DNA from: Promethearchaeota archaeon | GTDB lineage: Archaea > Asgardarchaeota > Lokiarchaeia > Sigyniarchaeales > SOKP01 | Assembly: GCA_016840085.1 (NCBI GenBank) | Contig: JAEOTA010000056.1 | Location: 1 to 64,000, forward strand | DNA: 64,000 bases | Direction of reading: 5' to 3' | Shown here: one piece after another, positions 34,503 through 44,238 of the stretch | How the letters are laid out: each line of letters opens with the position of its first letter | Numbering within the stretch: the first letter of the stretch is position 1 | Notes under the pieces: generated by a model | What the model saw: the letters and a program-made list of their open reading frames with translations, nothing else | The model's database searches: none | What the model was told of the DNA's origin: nothing | Position numbers and translations under genes: made by a program

Positions 34503-36056
34503 ATGTTAAGACAAATTCATATTTTTTATTCAACGCAACACCTATTTGTTAAAGATTATGCTATTGCTTATGGAAATGAAGAATTGAAAAATGTAAAAGA
34601 AACAATTCTTAAATACATGGAGATGCCTATACCTGGAAAAACTTTCAATCGAAAAGTTTCTAATTATCAAATATTTCATAGAGGAGTAGGCAATTTGTAC
34701 TTTCTATTTATTACTGATTTAGTAGATTCACTTCAATACATTGAAACACTAATGGAAAATACAATAAAAAAATTTCAAGAATTATTTCCGAATCCTGAGA
34801 ATATAAACGAAACTAGTGACGTTAAAACTGAATTTATCAGTTTCTTAGATCAAATTCAAAGAGATTTAAGATCAAAGATTACAATTATAGGTCCAACCAA
34901 TGCCGGTAAAACAACTTTTTACGATATGTTAAGGAGTAACGGAGAAAAAATAATAATGGAAGTTGTTAAATCATCCAATTTATTAATAGATGGTTTAAGC
35001 TTTGAGATATGGGACTTTCAGTTAAAAGACAACTTCTCGCCTTTATGGGTAAAATTTATTGGTGGCTCTGATTTAGTGATTTTACTATTTAATTTATCAA
35101 ATTATAATTTAAAAAGTATGAATCAATTCTTAAATCTTCAAAAACTAGAGAGTAATTACTCAAAATTATTAATTATAGGGAATAAACGAGATTTAGTCGA
35201 GGATAAAGAGATTAAAAGGATTAAGAATGAACTTAATATTTATGAATTTAAAGAGATTTCATTAAATTCACCTGATGCAAAATCCATTATATTACAATAT
35301 ATTAAAGATGCTTTAGGTTTAAAAAGAGAAATTCCTGAAAATCTTGAAGAATCAATGGAAGAAGCAAATTATTTAGCTGAAAGTGGACAAAATGTTCAAG
35401 CATTAACAAAATATAAAGAACTAAATGCTTTATATGATTCATATCAAGACTTTGAACATGTAAAAATTATTCAAGAAAGGATTGAAGCGTTAAATGCTAA
35501 ACTAAAGAAACAGATGGAAATAAGAAAGGAAACTGCATTGAAAGAAGAATTTCACATCCCAATAGGTCTTAAATTTAAAAGAAAAATTTCTGTTAAGCCA
35601 TTACCAACTGTTAAACCTCTGGATCAGGCGTTTGAACCAGAAGAACCTGAAGTAACAGAACTTACTTCCTCTTCAGAATCTCCACATAAAATGGTTTCTT
35701 TTCAGAAATTAGAGAAAAAACCGATGGAACTAAAAATTTTTAAAACTTCTGACGTTCCTCCAAAACCTGTAATATTTTCTAAAGATAAAGAAGAGAAAAT
35801 CGAATTGGATGAATCAAAAATGCCAATTAAATTGTTTCCCCCTCATGATGAATTGACAGAAGAATTAAGTAAACCAAAAGCTATTGAATTCATACAGGAT
35901 TTACAAAGCATGATTATGGAAAAAGGAAGCACTTTAAGTTTGAAATTATGTGAACAATTAGTTTTAGATTTAGAACAATCTCTCGGTAGACCTTTATCAA
36001 TTGAAGATATAAAAATAGCAGCGGATTTTTTTGTGAAACAAGAACAAATTACATAG
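34503..36056 (+). CDS. Longin-like domain fused to Arf/SR-beta-like small GTPase
   Basis: 517 residues. Residues 1-95 have the longin pattern: I-H-I-F-Y, then N-Y-Q-I-F-H-R-G-V-G-N-L-Y-F-L-F-I-T-D, then a helix ending K-K-F-Q-E-L-F. Residues 124-275 are a Ras-superfamily GTPase: G-P-T-N-A-G-K-T-T (G1, 130-138), E-I-W-D-F-Q (G3 in W-D-x-x position, with glycine missing), N-K-R-D (G4, 227-230) and S-L-N-S-P-D-A (G5). A helical hairpin (290-345), a disordered linker and a helical tail (about 475-515) follow. The layout recalls SRX-type longin domains and SR-beta/Arf GTPases, so a membrane-trafficking-like role is plausible. The degenerate G3 may slow hydrolysis. Confidence 0.8.
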   Translation: MLRQIHIFYSTQHLFVKDYAIAYGNEELKNVKETILKYMEMPIPGKTFNRKVSNYQIFHRGVGNLYFLFITDLVDSLQYIETLMENTIKKFQELFPNPENINETSDVKTEFISFLDQIQRDLRSKITIIGPTNAGKTTFYDMLRSNGEKIIMEVVKSSNLLIDGLSFEIWDFQLKDNFSPLWVKFIGGSDLVILLFNLSNYNLKSMNQFLNLQKLESNYSKLLIIGNKRDLVEDKEIKRIKNELNIYEFKEISLNSPDAKSIILQYIKDALGLKREIPENLEESMEEANYLAESGQNVQALTKYKELNALYDSYQDFEHVKIIQERIEALNAKLKKQMEIRKETALKEEFHIPIGLKFKRKISVKPLPTVKPLDQAFEPEEPEVTELTSSSESPHKMVSFQKLEKKPMELKIFKTSDVPPKPVIFSKDKEEKIELDESKMPIKLFPPHDELTEELSKPKAIEFIQDLQSMIMEKGSTLSLKLCEQLVLDLEQSLGRPLSIEDIKIAADFFVKQEQIT

Positions 36057-36226
36057 TTTTAATAACTTCTTCTACATAGTTCAAAAAAAGTTCACAACAT
36101 ACTTCTTTTAAAGCTATTTAATATTAGAAATTATGAATAAAGAATTGGTAAAGCTTTTTTGTAAAAGCTTAACTAATTCACTTAAACTTTAGTTAAAAAT
36201 TCAAATATTTAAGAAAAGTGTTAAAA

Positions 36227-37723
36227 ATGAGTGCTATAAAAGAACTTCGGGAATATTTTGGCGAAATCATGACATTACATTATACACAAGCTGCTTTAGG
36301 ATGGGATCAAGAAGTAAATATGCAAAATTATCGTACACTGGAAGGAAGGTCTAAACAAGTATCTCTACTCGAAAAATTAATTCATAAACGAGTTACCTCT
36401 GAAAAAGTTGGTAAATTAATTAGGGAAGCTCAAAAACTTACTAATCTTACCGAAATTGAGAGTGCTATGTTGCGAGAAATAACCAGAGAATATGAATTAG
36501 AAACCAAATTACCCGAAAAATTAGTCATAGAAATTGCAGAAACAAGTATATTAGCCGCAAAAGAATGGAGAGAAGCCTACACTAAAAGTGAGTTTTCAAC
36601 TTTTCAAGAACTGTTAGAAAAAACAGTTGAATTGCAAAAGGAAAAAGCTACTAAACTGGCAACACATCCTGATATATATTCTACCCTTATTGATTTGTAC
36701 GAACCAGGTGCTACATATGGTTGGATTGCGAATATCTTCAATCCCATAAAACCAAAAATAATTGATTTCGTAAAAAAGTTAAATTCATCTTCAGATAAAC
36801 CTGATGATTCTATATTACATAAAAATTATGATATCAATAAGCAATTTGAACTTAGTTTTGAGCTTATAAAAAAATTACATTATGATCTAGGAATTGGGCG
36901 TCAGGACAGATCAACTCATCCCTTTACATCATCTTTAGCTTCAATGGATATTCGTATTACTACACGAACACGAGAAGATTTTCTTAATGAATGTATTTTT
37001 GGCACGATACATGAATGTGGTCATGCACTGTACGAGATGGGTATTAAGAAAGAGCTTCATAATACTATTTTGTGTAATGGTACTTCGATGGGAATCCATG
37101 AATCACAATCAAGAATGTGGGAAAATATCGTCGGGAGAAGTAAAGAATATTGGTCCTATTGGTATCCGACTTTTCAAAAATATTTCCCCGAAAATTTGAA
37201 AGAATATCCAATGGAAGAATTTCACCGTGCGGTCAACTGTGTTCAACCATCATTTATTAGAGTCAATGCTGACGAGGTCACATATGGTTTACATGTAATT
37301 TTAAGATTTGAAATAGAAAAAGACCTAATTGAAGGCAAAATCCAAGTAAATGAATTGCCAGAAATATGGAATTCTAGAATGGAAGAATACTTAGGAATTA
37401 TACCGGCTAATGATAAAGAAGGAGTTCTCCAAGATATACATTGGTCAATGGGAGCTATAGGTTATTTCCCGACCTATTTCTTGGGGAGCTTATATGCTTC
37501 GCAAATTTATTCAGATGCTATTAAGAAGATGCCACATCTTCCTGAAGATTATAAGAAAGGTGAATTTTCAAACCTATTAAATTACTTAAGAGAAAATGTA
37601 CATCAATACGGGAAAATTTACAGAGCCAATGATTTAATAAAGAGGATAACTGGAGAAGATCTAAATCCAGACTACTTTTTCAAATACATTGAGGAAAAAT
37701 TTTATCCAATCTATAAACTCTAA
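36227..37723 (+). CDS. M32-family metallocarboxypeptidase
   Basis: About 498 residues from the ATG at 36227 (GTG at 36218 alternative). H-E-C-G-H-A-L-Y-E-M-G is the HExxH zinc motif of M32 carboxypeptidases, followed by M-G-I-H-E-S-Q-S-R-M-W-E-N with the third ligand, and I-R-V-N-A-D-E-V-T-Y-G-L-H-V-I-L-R-F-E-I-E. Q-A-A-L-G-W-D-Q-E-V near the start and G-A-I-G-Y-F-P-T-Y-F-L-G near the end are also family landmarks. Removes C-terminal amino acids from peptides in the cytoplasm. Length is normal. Confidence 0.95.
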   Translation: MSAIKELREYFGEIMTLHYTQAALGWDQEVNMQNYRTLEGRSKQVSLLEKLIHKRVTSEKVGKLIREAQKLTNLTEIESAMLREITREYELETKLPEKLVIEIAETSILAAKEWREAYTKSEFSTFQELLEKTVELQKEKATKLATHPDIYSTLIDLYEPGATYGWIANIFNPIKPKIIDFVKKLNSSSDKPDDSILHKNYDINKQFELSFELIKKLHYDLGIGRQDRSTHPFTSSLASMDIRITTRTREDFLNECIFGTIHECGHALYEMGIKKELHNTILCNGTSMGIHESQSRMWENIVGRSKEYWSYWYPTFQKYFPENLKEYPMEEFHRAVNCVQPSFIRVNADEVTYGLHVILRFEIEKDLIEGKIQVNELPEIWNSRMEEYLGIIPANDKEGVLQDIHWSMGAIGYFPTYFLGSLYASQIYSDAIKKMPHLPEDYKKGEFSNLLNYLRENVHQYGKIYRANDLIKRITGEDLNPDYFFKYIEEKFYPIYKL

Positions 37724-37795
37724 TCTATTTTTTTATTTTTTAAAAATTTTTAAAATAGACATTCTTTTATTTTATATTTCATAAGGATAGAAAAA

Positions 37796-38410
37796 ATGCT
37801 CTTACAAGTAAAAAAATTTTCAGAAAAACTTTTACTCCCCCTAGGTAAAAAGGTAAAACGAGTACCTGCAAATTATTTTACATTTTTTGGAGTAATTACC
37901 GCATTTATAACTTTCATAGGTTTTTTATTTCAATTTCTGTTATTAGTCATAGTTTTCTTGTTTATTACTGAATTTTTTGATCAACTAGATGGAGTAGTAG
38001 CCCGTCTTCAAGGTCCTACAGAATTGGGCGCATTTTTAGACTCAATGTTAGATAGAATAGGAGATTTTTTCATATTTGTTGGTGTTATTCTTAGTGGATA
38101 TACCACTTTTGAGATTGGAATTATAGTGTTAATTGGCGCCTTTTTGACTTCATATTCTAGAGCAAAAATAGAAGTTTTAGGTATCGAGAATCTTTATGGT
38201 GTAGGCTTACTCGAAAGAACGGATCGAATACCAATCTTATTCATTGGAGCACTTTTGCAAATTTGGTTTCCTATAGCTATTTGGTGGACTATGATAATTT
38301 TAGCAGTTGGAACTAATATAACAGTGATTCAAAGAATAATTTTTGCTTATCGAAACTTTTCAAAAAACCAAAAAGAACGTAAACTTAAAGCATTGAGAAA
38401 CGTTAAATAA
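37796..38410 (+). CDS. CDP-alcohol phosphatidyltransferase (archaeal phospholipid head-group enzyme)
   Basis: 204 residues with about five membrane helices. D-G-V-V-A-R-x8-G-A-F-L-D-S-M-L-D is the DGxxARx8GxxxDxxxD active site. P-A-N-Y-F-T-F-F-G-V and Y-S-R-A-K-I-E further fit archaetidylinositol-phosphate synthase-like enzymes. It would join CDP-archaeol (or CDP-diacylglycerol) with a polar alcohol such as inositol phosphate; the alcohol is not certain. AAGGAT lies ahead of the ATG. It is followed closely (21 bases) by a membrane/zinc-ribbon gene. Confidence 0.88.
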   Translation: MLLQVKKFSEKLLLPLGKKVKRVPANYFTFFGVITAFITFIGFLFQFLLLVIVFLFITEFFDQLDGVVARLQGPTELGAFLDSMLDRIGDFFIFVGVILSGYTTFEIGIIVLIGAFLTSYSRAKIEVLGIENLYGVGLLERTDRIPILFIGALLQIWFPIAIWWTMIILAVGTNITVIQRIIFAYRNFSKNQKERKLKALRNVK

Positions 38411-38431
38411 GAGAATTTTTAATATTTTTTT

Positions 38432-39658
38432 ATGGGATTAAAAGATTTAGTTGAACTCAAAAAAAGAGAAAACCGTCTTATTCTAATTCTTGTGATTTGG
38501 CTTTTAGTTGGATTTACAGCTGTTCAATTTAGAACAACTCGAAATATTGGTATTGTTATATTTTTACCACTTTTAGGAATTTTAATCATTTTATTATTAG
38601 CTTCAGTAATTTTTAAAAAGGATTTAAAACAAATGACATTTAAATCAATATTAAAATATTGCCTATTAGCTATTCCACTCTTTTTGATCTTTACTGCACT
38701 TGTTTTTTTCGCAGTTCTAATTTTAATAGTTATTTCTATTCTTTCTTACATATTTATAACATCATTATTTACATTACACAGTTGCTATAAATGGGGTGTA
38801 GATTTAGATGAAAAAATATATAAATTGCCAAAACTTCTGAATTTTCTTTTAAGGATAATAACATTCGTAGGAGGCCTAATTCTTTCTATCATCATAATGT
38901 TATTAATTGCTAATATCGGTTTTAATTGGGGTATCATCCCAGAAGAGGTATTAAGTGAATTAGGTCATATCCCATGGGTCATGATAACTTTTTTTATAAT
39001 CTTATTTTTAGTCTGTTTATTATTTCTTTTTATAGGCAAATTTAACGCATGGTTTGGAGTCTTTCTCATTTATGTTTCGATTTATGCTTCTTATTTAATA
39101 TTGAAAGCTTCTTTAAGTTTAATTAAAAGTGAAGAATCTGTATTAGCACTCCCAATACAAATATCTCTTTACTTTTTTGATTTATTTCTATTACTTGTAA
39201 CAATGGGAAGTTTAATTGGGAAAAAGGCTGAAATTATAAGTAAAAAATTGAAATTCATAAAATCTGAAATAATAATAATTTGGTTAATCTTTTCTAAATC
39301 AGCCTATGAATTTATTTTTGCTCTTCCTACTCCGGATGAGGGTATGCCTACTTCATTTTCATTCATAATGATTTCATTCATAATTTTTATCCCACTCTTT
39401 TTATTTATTGGCTTTTATGGAATTTATAATTATTTTAAATTAAAAAAGCAAAGAAAAGAGAAAAAGAAAGCCAAGAAACTAAAGAGAAAAGATTTGGAAG
39501 AGATTAGGATTACCGAAGAAGAAAAATTTGAAGAAGAAAAGCTAGAAAATATTCCTATACAAGAGATTCGAGAAGAGCTTTTAACCTGTCCTTCTTGTTT
39601 AGCAATTAATAGGAAGGGTGCAAAATACTGTAGTAAATGTGGTTTTGAAATTAAATAA
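38432..39658 (+). CDS. Multi-TM protein with C-terminal zinc ribbon
   Basis: 408 residues. About eight membrane helices fill residues 15-330; a highly charged coiled segment (K-K-Q-R-K-E-K-K-K-A-K-K-L-K-R-K) follows. The last 25 residues are a zinc ribbon, C-P-S-C-L-A-I-N-R-K-G-A-K-Y-C-S-K-C-G. The ribbon would lie in the cytoplasm. Probably in one operon with the lipid enzyme. No function known. Confidence 0.65.
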   Translation: MGLKDLVELKKRENRLILILVIWLLVGFTAVQFRTTRNIGIVIFLPLLGILIILLLASVIFKKDLKQMTFKSILKYCLLAIPLFLIFTALVFFAVLILIVISILSYIFITSLFTLHSCYKWGVDLDEKIYKLPKLLNFLLRIITFVGGLILSIIIMLLIANIGFNWGIIPEEVLSELGHIPWVMITFFIILFLVCLLFLFIGKFNAWFGVFLIYVSIYASYLILKASLSLIKSEESVLALPIQISLYFFDLFLLLVTMGSLIGKKAEIISKKLKFIKSEIIIIWLIFSKSAYEFIFALPTPDEGMPTSFSFIMISFIIFIPLFLFIGFYGIYNYFKLKKQRKEKKKAKKLKRKDLEEIRITEEEKFEEEKLENIPIQEIREELLTCPSCLAINRKGAKYCSKCGFEIK

Positions 39659-39705
39659 AATAATAAAATACTTTTTAAAGAATTATATAAAAAGATAATT
39701 ACACC

Positions 39706-40384
39706 TTAAAATTGCACACGGTTAAATAGAAGTATATTTATACCCATTATTACAGTAGTAATAGATATTCCCAAAATTAACGCTAATAATTCGGGATCTA
39801 AACCTGGTATAAAGAATGTAGGTAAAATTATAATAGAAGATAATTGACCGCCTAAATATACTGCTAAAATTGCTGCTACTGCAACTGAAGATACTAATAC
39901 ACCAATACATATACCTATAGAACATGTAATAGCCATTGAGGACATACTTATTATCAGAGAATCAAACATTGAATTTAAGTAATTTTCAGGAAATCCTATC
40001 GTACTGATATCAATTAATAACCCAACTATAAGGGATATAAAAATGGCTATAATTAAACATAAGAAAACAGCAAAAAACTTTGCTAACAGTAAATTGTACC
40101 GCTTCACAGGTCTTATCAGAAATAATTCATAAACGTGACGATTTTTTTCGCTTACAATTGATGTACTAAGCATAATAGAGGAAAGCGTTCCACCAATACT
40201 AGAAACAAGGAGGACAACTAAAAATGAAATTGGAAAATCTTCAGTTGGAGGTTGAATAAAATGAATTAAGAATGATAATAATGGTAATCCAAACCATAAA
40301 ACTATCATTACTTTAGATTTTGCATATCCTTTTAATTCGTCAAAAAAAAGTAGTATAAAGCTCAGAAAGTTCCACCTCCGACAT
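39706..40384 (-). pseudogene. ABC-2 exporter permease, N-terminus frameshifted in a T run
   Basis: Residues from 40308 down read as about five to six membrane helices with S-E-K-N-R-H-V-Y-E-L-F-L-I-R-P-V, the typical cytoplasmic loop of ABC-2 permeases. Ahead of it an ATG at 40384 starts M-S-E-V-E-L-S-E-L-Y-T-T-F-F, overlapping the ATPase gene end by 23 bases. That frame is lost at the run of eight T (40342-40349, A on the plus strand); removing one T joins it to D-E-L-K-G-Y-A-K-S-K-V-M-I-V-L. The whole then forms a normal permease of about 225 residues. Either a slippage-prone living gene, a true frameshift or a sequencing error. Confidence 0.75.
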
Positions 40385-41366
40385 ATTTTAAATATACATC
40401 TTCCAAACTAGGTTTTACAAGATTGAAATTTCTGATTCTGCATTTCTGTTTTGCTAATTTATTCAAAATCTGAAATATAATTGAATCTACATCGGTATCA
40501 GATTTCAAATGGATTAATTGGATGTTTGATCTTATTTTCTCAATATATTCAACATCCATTAAATCATCTAATCCTTCACATAAAGGAGTGTTTTCTGCAA
40601 CTTCAATTTGTATTATATTTCCTATATGAAAGCTACTTTGAAGATCTTCAGGAGTTCCAATTTTCATAATCTGACCTTGATTTAAAATACCGATTTTATC
40701 TGCAATATTTTGTACATCACTTAAGATATGCGATGAAAACAAAATAGTTATTCCACTTTTAGAAAGTTGTTTAATAATATTTTTGAATTGAAATCGACTT
40801 GTTGGATCTAATCCTGATAATGGTTCATCTAAAACCAAGATTTCTGGTTCATGTAAAAGAGCTTGGCATAATCTTAATTTTTGGAACATACCACCTGATA
40901 AATAAGTTATCTTTTTATATCTTACATCTGATAGATTTAGCAAATTTAAAACTTCTTGAATTCGGTTTTCAAGGTGATTTGAACTAAGTCCTGATAAACG
41001 ACCAAAGGTTTTAAGACTGTGATCGACAGTACGCCATTCTTGAAAACCAGCTTCTTGTGGATGATATCCTATTAGATTTTTTACCTCTTTCAAATTATTG
41101 TAAATACTCTTTCCATTAACATAAACATCACCTTTGTAGTCCTTGATTAAGCCAACTAAAATTTTGATTGTTGTTGTTTTACCTGCTCCATTTGGACCAA
41201 TATAACCAAATATATCTCCCTTTTGGATTGCAAAAGAGACATTATCTAAGGCTAATAACATTTTATATTTTTTAGATACATTACGGAACTCTATTAATGT
41301 ATCTCTATTCGATAACTTATTATTCTGTCTTGTAGTATTAATTTCTTTTTTTCCATTTAAAGCCAT
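40362..41366 (-). CDS. ABC transporter ATP-binding protein (ABC-2/CcmA type)
   Basis: 334 residues. G-Y-I-G-P-N-G-A-G-K-T-T is Walker A, Y-L-S-G-G-M-F-Q-K-L the signature, I-L-V-L-D-E-P-L-S-G-L-D-P the Walker B/D-loop and I-L-F-S-S-H the H-loop. A 90-residue C-terminal domain resembles the accessory region of export ATPases (CcmA/DrrA-like). The permease gene begins inside its 3' end, so they form one exporter. Substrate unknown (lipid, antibiotic or polymer). Confidence 0.93.
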   Translation of the reverse strand: MALNGKKEINTTRQNNKLSNRDTLIEFRNVSKKYKMLLALDNVSFAIQKGDIFGYIGPNGAGKTTTIKILVGLIKDYKGDVYVNGKSIYNNLKEVKNLIGYHPQEAGFQEWRTVDHSLKTFGRLSGLSSNHLENRIQEVLNLLNLSDVRYKKITYLSGGMFQKLRLCQALLHEPEILVLDEPLSGLDPTSRFQFKNIIKQLSKSGITILFSSHILSDVQNIADKIGILNQGQIMKIGTPEDLQSSFHIGNIIQIEVAENTPLCEGLDDLMDVEYIEKIRSNIQLIHLKSDTDVDSIIFQILNKLAKQKCRIRNFNLVKPSLEDVYLKYVGGGTF

Positions 41367-41514
41367 AGTAATTATAGAATATTCTGATATTTTATATTAT
41401 AATTAAGTTATCTATTATCCACCTTAAACTTTTCCCGCCCAAATAAAATCTATAGTAATGGTTCTATTAAATTGAAAAATATTAGCAAACTCTTCTTTTT
41501 TTTAGCATTTATTC

Positions 41515-42660
41515 TTACTTTCTTAATTTAGGTGGAGGTACATAGACTTTTCTCATACCTTCCAATAAAGATATAGCATTTTCAGGACAAAAATGAGCAC
41601 ACACTCCACATCCTATACACCATTCCGCGTTCCGAACGGCTATATTTTTATCATCATTAAAATGTATTGCTTTTGTTGGACATTTTTCAACACACGTTCC
41701 ACACCCAGTACATTTTTCATTGTCAATTTTAGATAAATAATTTGTCCAATTCATCATTGGTAAAACACCTTCTCTCCATAGTTCGAACGTTGCACAGCAA
41801 TCCTCACAACAATTGCAAATACTTGTCTCAGCTTTAGTAATATCTTCGTGAGGATGGAAAGCTTTATGAACTAATCCTGCTTCTTCAGATTTTTTCAAAA
41901 TTTTTAATGCTTCATTTTTATCTATAAGTCTAGCAAAACCTTGTTCTGTTGTATAACGAGCAGATTTTCCGAATGTAAAACAATTTTCTCTCATTCCTGT
42001 TTGTTTGCAAGGAGTTCCTAATAAATCTTTATGATGTCTACAAAAGCAATGACCAACAGCGATATAATCAAACTTTTCAATAAGTTTTCCAACATTTTGA
42101 GTAGTCACTATGGATTCTTCTGGTATTTCTAATTTTTGGTTAACTGAAATCTCAATTTCATCTCCAGAAGCAGTTTTATCTAAAATGGGAACAGTTCTAT
42201 CTAATGGAGGGAATTTTCGAAAAACAGGTTCTAAAACATCATATTTTGATTGAACTGTGTCTTTTACTTCATCAAACAATTTTTTGAATAAATGTGCAAT
42301 CCTCTTTTCTACTGGACTATATTTAAGCTTTTGCATAAATATATACTCAAAAGGTCCAACCATCATTAATGGGAGCAGTCGATAAACCATTATACCTTTC
42401 GAACTTTGTTGATTGAAGATTACACCTTTTTTAGCAAGAGATTCCACGTTATTTAAGATTTCCTCTTCAGATAATTTACTAGTTTTCTGAAGTTCTTCTA
42501 ATGTTTGAGATTTCTTAAGTTTGAAAGCGTTAATAAAATCTAACTCACTCTCATCAATAAGATACTTTAGAATTTCTATTAAAGTATCATTAACAGGAAA
42601 TGGGAGACGGCCAGCTTTTACTATTATTCTTGCTGCTCTCTTGTACTTTTCCTCAGACAT
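41515..42660 (-). CDS. Winged-helix and double 4Fe-4S ferredoxin-domain protein
   Basis: About 381 residues from the ATG at 42660. The N-terminal 110 residues contain a winged helix (T-L-E-E-L-Q-K-T-S-K-L-S-E-E-E-I). The middle has H-C-F-C-R-H-H, then C-K-Q, then E-N-C-F-T-F-G, then I-C-N-C-C-E-D-C-C, a dense cysteine set that could hold further clusters. The C-terminus has two classic C-x2-C-x2-C-x3-C-P ferredoxin motifs (C-T-G-C-G-T-C-V-E-K-C-P and C-I-G-C-G-V-C-A-H-F-C-P). Proteins of this layout are common in anaerobic archaea. A redox carrier with a regulatory or oxidoreductase role is likely. Confidence 0.8.
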   Translation of the reverse strand: MSEEKYKRAARIIVKAGRLPFPVNDTLIEILKYLIDESELDFINAFKLKKSQTLEELQKTSKLSEEEILNNVESLAKKGVIFNQQSSKGIMVYRLLPLMMVGPFEYIFMQKLKYSPVEKRIAHLFKKLFDEVKDTVQSKYDVLEPVFRKFPPLDRTVPILDKTASGDEIEISVNQKLEIPEESIVTTQNVGKLIEKFDYIAVGHCFCRHHKDLLGTPCKQTGMRENCFTFGKSARYTTEQGFARLIDKNEALKILKKSEEAGLVHKAFHPHEDITKAETSICNCCEDCCATFELWREGVLPMMNWTNYLSKIDNEKCTGCGTCVEKCPTKAIHFNDDKNIAVRNAEWCIGCGVCAHFCPENAISLLEGMRKVYVPPPKLRK

Positions 42661-42766
42661 TTTTATCAATCATTTTTACAAGATTTTTTTATTGTAGTTT
42701 TGATTAAAAACTATTTAACTATATTTGTTTACAATTGAGTAATTCTCACTGTAATTTTCATTTATT

Positions 42767-44137
42767 TTAATAAAGATTCTCAAATTCAGAAATCCCTTTT
42801 ATAATACCGACTTTTCTAATCCTTAAAATAGTAGAAACACGTGTTTTTCTGAATTTTCGAAAGCTAACGCTTAATACGTGATAATCAGGTAAAATTGTTC
42901 TTTGTCTTTTTTCAATATAATTTTTCCATGAATTATAGAAACAAATTTTACCTAAATCCATTCTTGGAGTTGGTTTTGGGTAATTTTTTGCGTATCCAAA
43001 AATGGCCATACTTGGTATATGCCAATCTTTAGGGATGTTTAAGATTTTCCTTAGATTTCCACGATTAAAAGCTCCAATCCAACAAGAACCAATCCCCAAT
43101 GTATGAGCTCTTAATAACACATTTTGAATAATTGAGCCTGTGTCGGTTTCGGCATAAAAACCTGGTGAATTATTAGAACAATCATATGCTACTACAATAA
43201 TTAAGGGCACTTTTCGAACATGGCTCTGTTGTACAACTATCTTTGCACTTTTAGCGGTTTGTTTAAGTACTTCTTTATCATCAATAATAATTATTTTTAA
43301 ATAGGGGTGATCTATTGTTAAGGGAATCATCATACCTGCTTTTAATAATTCTAAAATAATGCCTTTAGGAATGTCTTTATTCTCATCATATTTTCTTATT
43401 GATCTTCTATCAACAATTGCATCAACAGCATCAATATCATAATTTTGATAATTTATACTTTCATCTTGTAAACTCCTTCCTTCTAAATTATTTCCCCATA
43501 AATTATAAAAATATAAATCCTTGAAATCCTTTCTTTTATATTCCTTTGTATCGAATAATTCTTTTGCTTTCCCAATCACTAATACAGCATCAATGAATAT
43601 TGATTGTGGAATATTAAATTTTTCTCTAATAAATTCCCTATCAAAAATCCTTACCCAACGGGTATGGTATCCTAATTCATATGACATTAGAATCATATTC
43701 GTAATCGCTGCACCCATATCAGTAGATCCAAATATTTTCCCTGATATAGTGCTTTTATGAGTGCAAAGGATAAAAAATGACGCTGATTTAGCACAGTCAA
43801 TATCATTAGAGTGGTGTTTAAATATAAAGTCCTTATATTTATCAGTCTTAGCATTGTAATTTTCAGTAGAGAAGACAAAATTACTCCTTAATTCAGGTGA
43901 TTTAACATCCTGCAATGTTGTTTTTAATCTGGGATCCTTTGCTATAATTGATTGGATGATAGTATCTTTACCTTTTTGAGTATTAATTACTAGAAATCTC
44001 CAGACTTGTTGATTCTCGGCAGAAGGAGCAAATCGTCCAGCTTCTAAGATCTTTAATATTTCATTCTTTGGTATTTCAAAGTTAGATTCAAATTTCAGTG
44101 GTTTTTTCCATGTTTTAATAATTTCTTTTAAATACAT
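42767..44137 (-). CDS. Fused double nitroreductase-family protein
   Basis: 456 residues made of two nitroreductase-fold domains. First: R-F-A-P-S-A-E-N-Q-Q-V-W-R-F-L-V-I with D-M-G-A-A-I-T-N-M-I-L. Second, from about 235: D-R-R-S-I-R-K-Y-D, L-L-K-A-G-M-M-I-P, then T-D-T-G-S-I-I-Q-N-V-L-L-R-A-H-T-L-G-I-G-S-C-W-I-G-A-F. Normal nitroreductases are 180-230 residues and work as homodimers whose FMN sites lie at the interface, so one chain here may replace the dimer. The first domain lacks the R-R-S motif (it reads K-T-W-K-K-P), so one of the two flavin sites may differ. Confidence 0.85.
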   Translation of the reverse strand: MYLKEIIKTWKKPLKFESNFEIPKNEILKILEAGRFAPSAENQQVWRFLVINTQKGKDTIIQSIIAKDPRLKTTLQDVKSPELRSNFVFSTENYNAKTDKYKDFIFKHHSNDIDCAKSASFFILCTHKSTISGKIFGSTDMGAAITNMILMSYELGYHTRWVRIFDREFIREKFNIPQSIFIDAVLVIGKAKELFDTKEYKRKDFKDLYFYNLWGNNLEGRSLQDESINYQNYDIDAVDAIVDRRSIRKYDENKDIPKGIILELLKAGMMIPLTIDHPYLKIIIIDDKEVLKQTAKSAKIVVQQSHVRKVPLIIVVAYDCSNNSPGFYAETDTGSIIQNVLLRAHTLGIGSCWIGAFNRGNLRKILNIPKDWHIPSMAIFGYAKNYPKPTPRMDLGKICFYNSWKNYIEKRQRTILPDYHVLSVSFRKFRKTRVSTILRIRKVGIIKGISEFENLY

Positions 44138-44238
44138 AGAAATAATTACTTGGTTAATAATTAATGTTAAAATTATTTGTTAACCTAGTTAGTAAATATA
44201 ATTAATTAAAATTGATACATTTTCAGTGTTGATAAACT

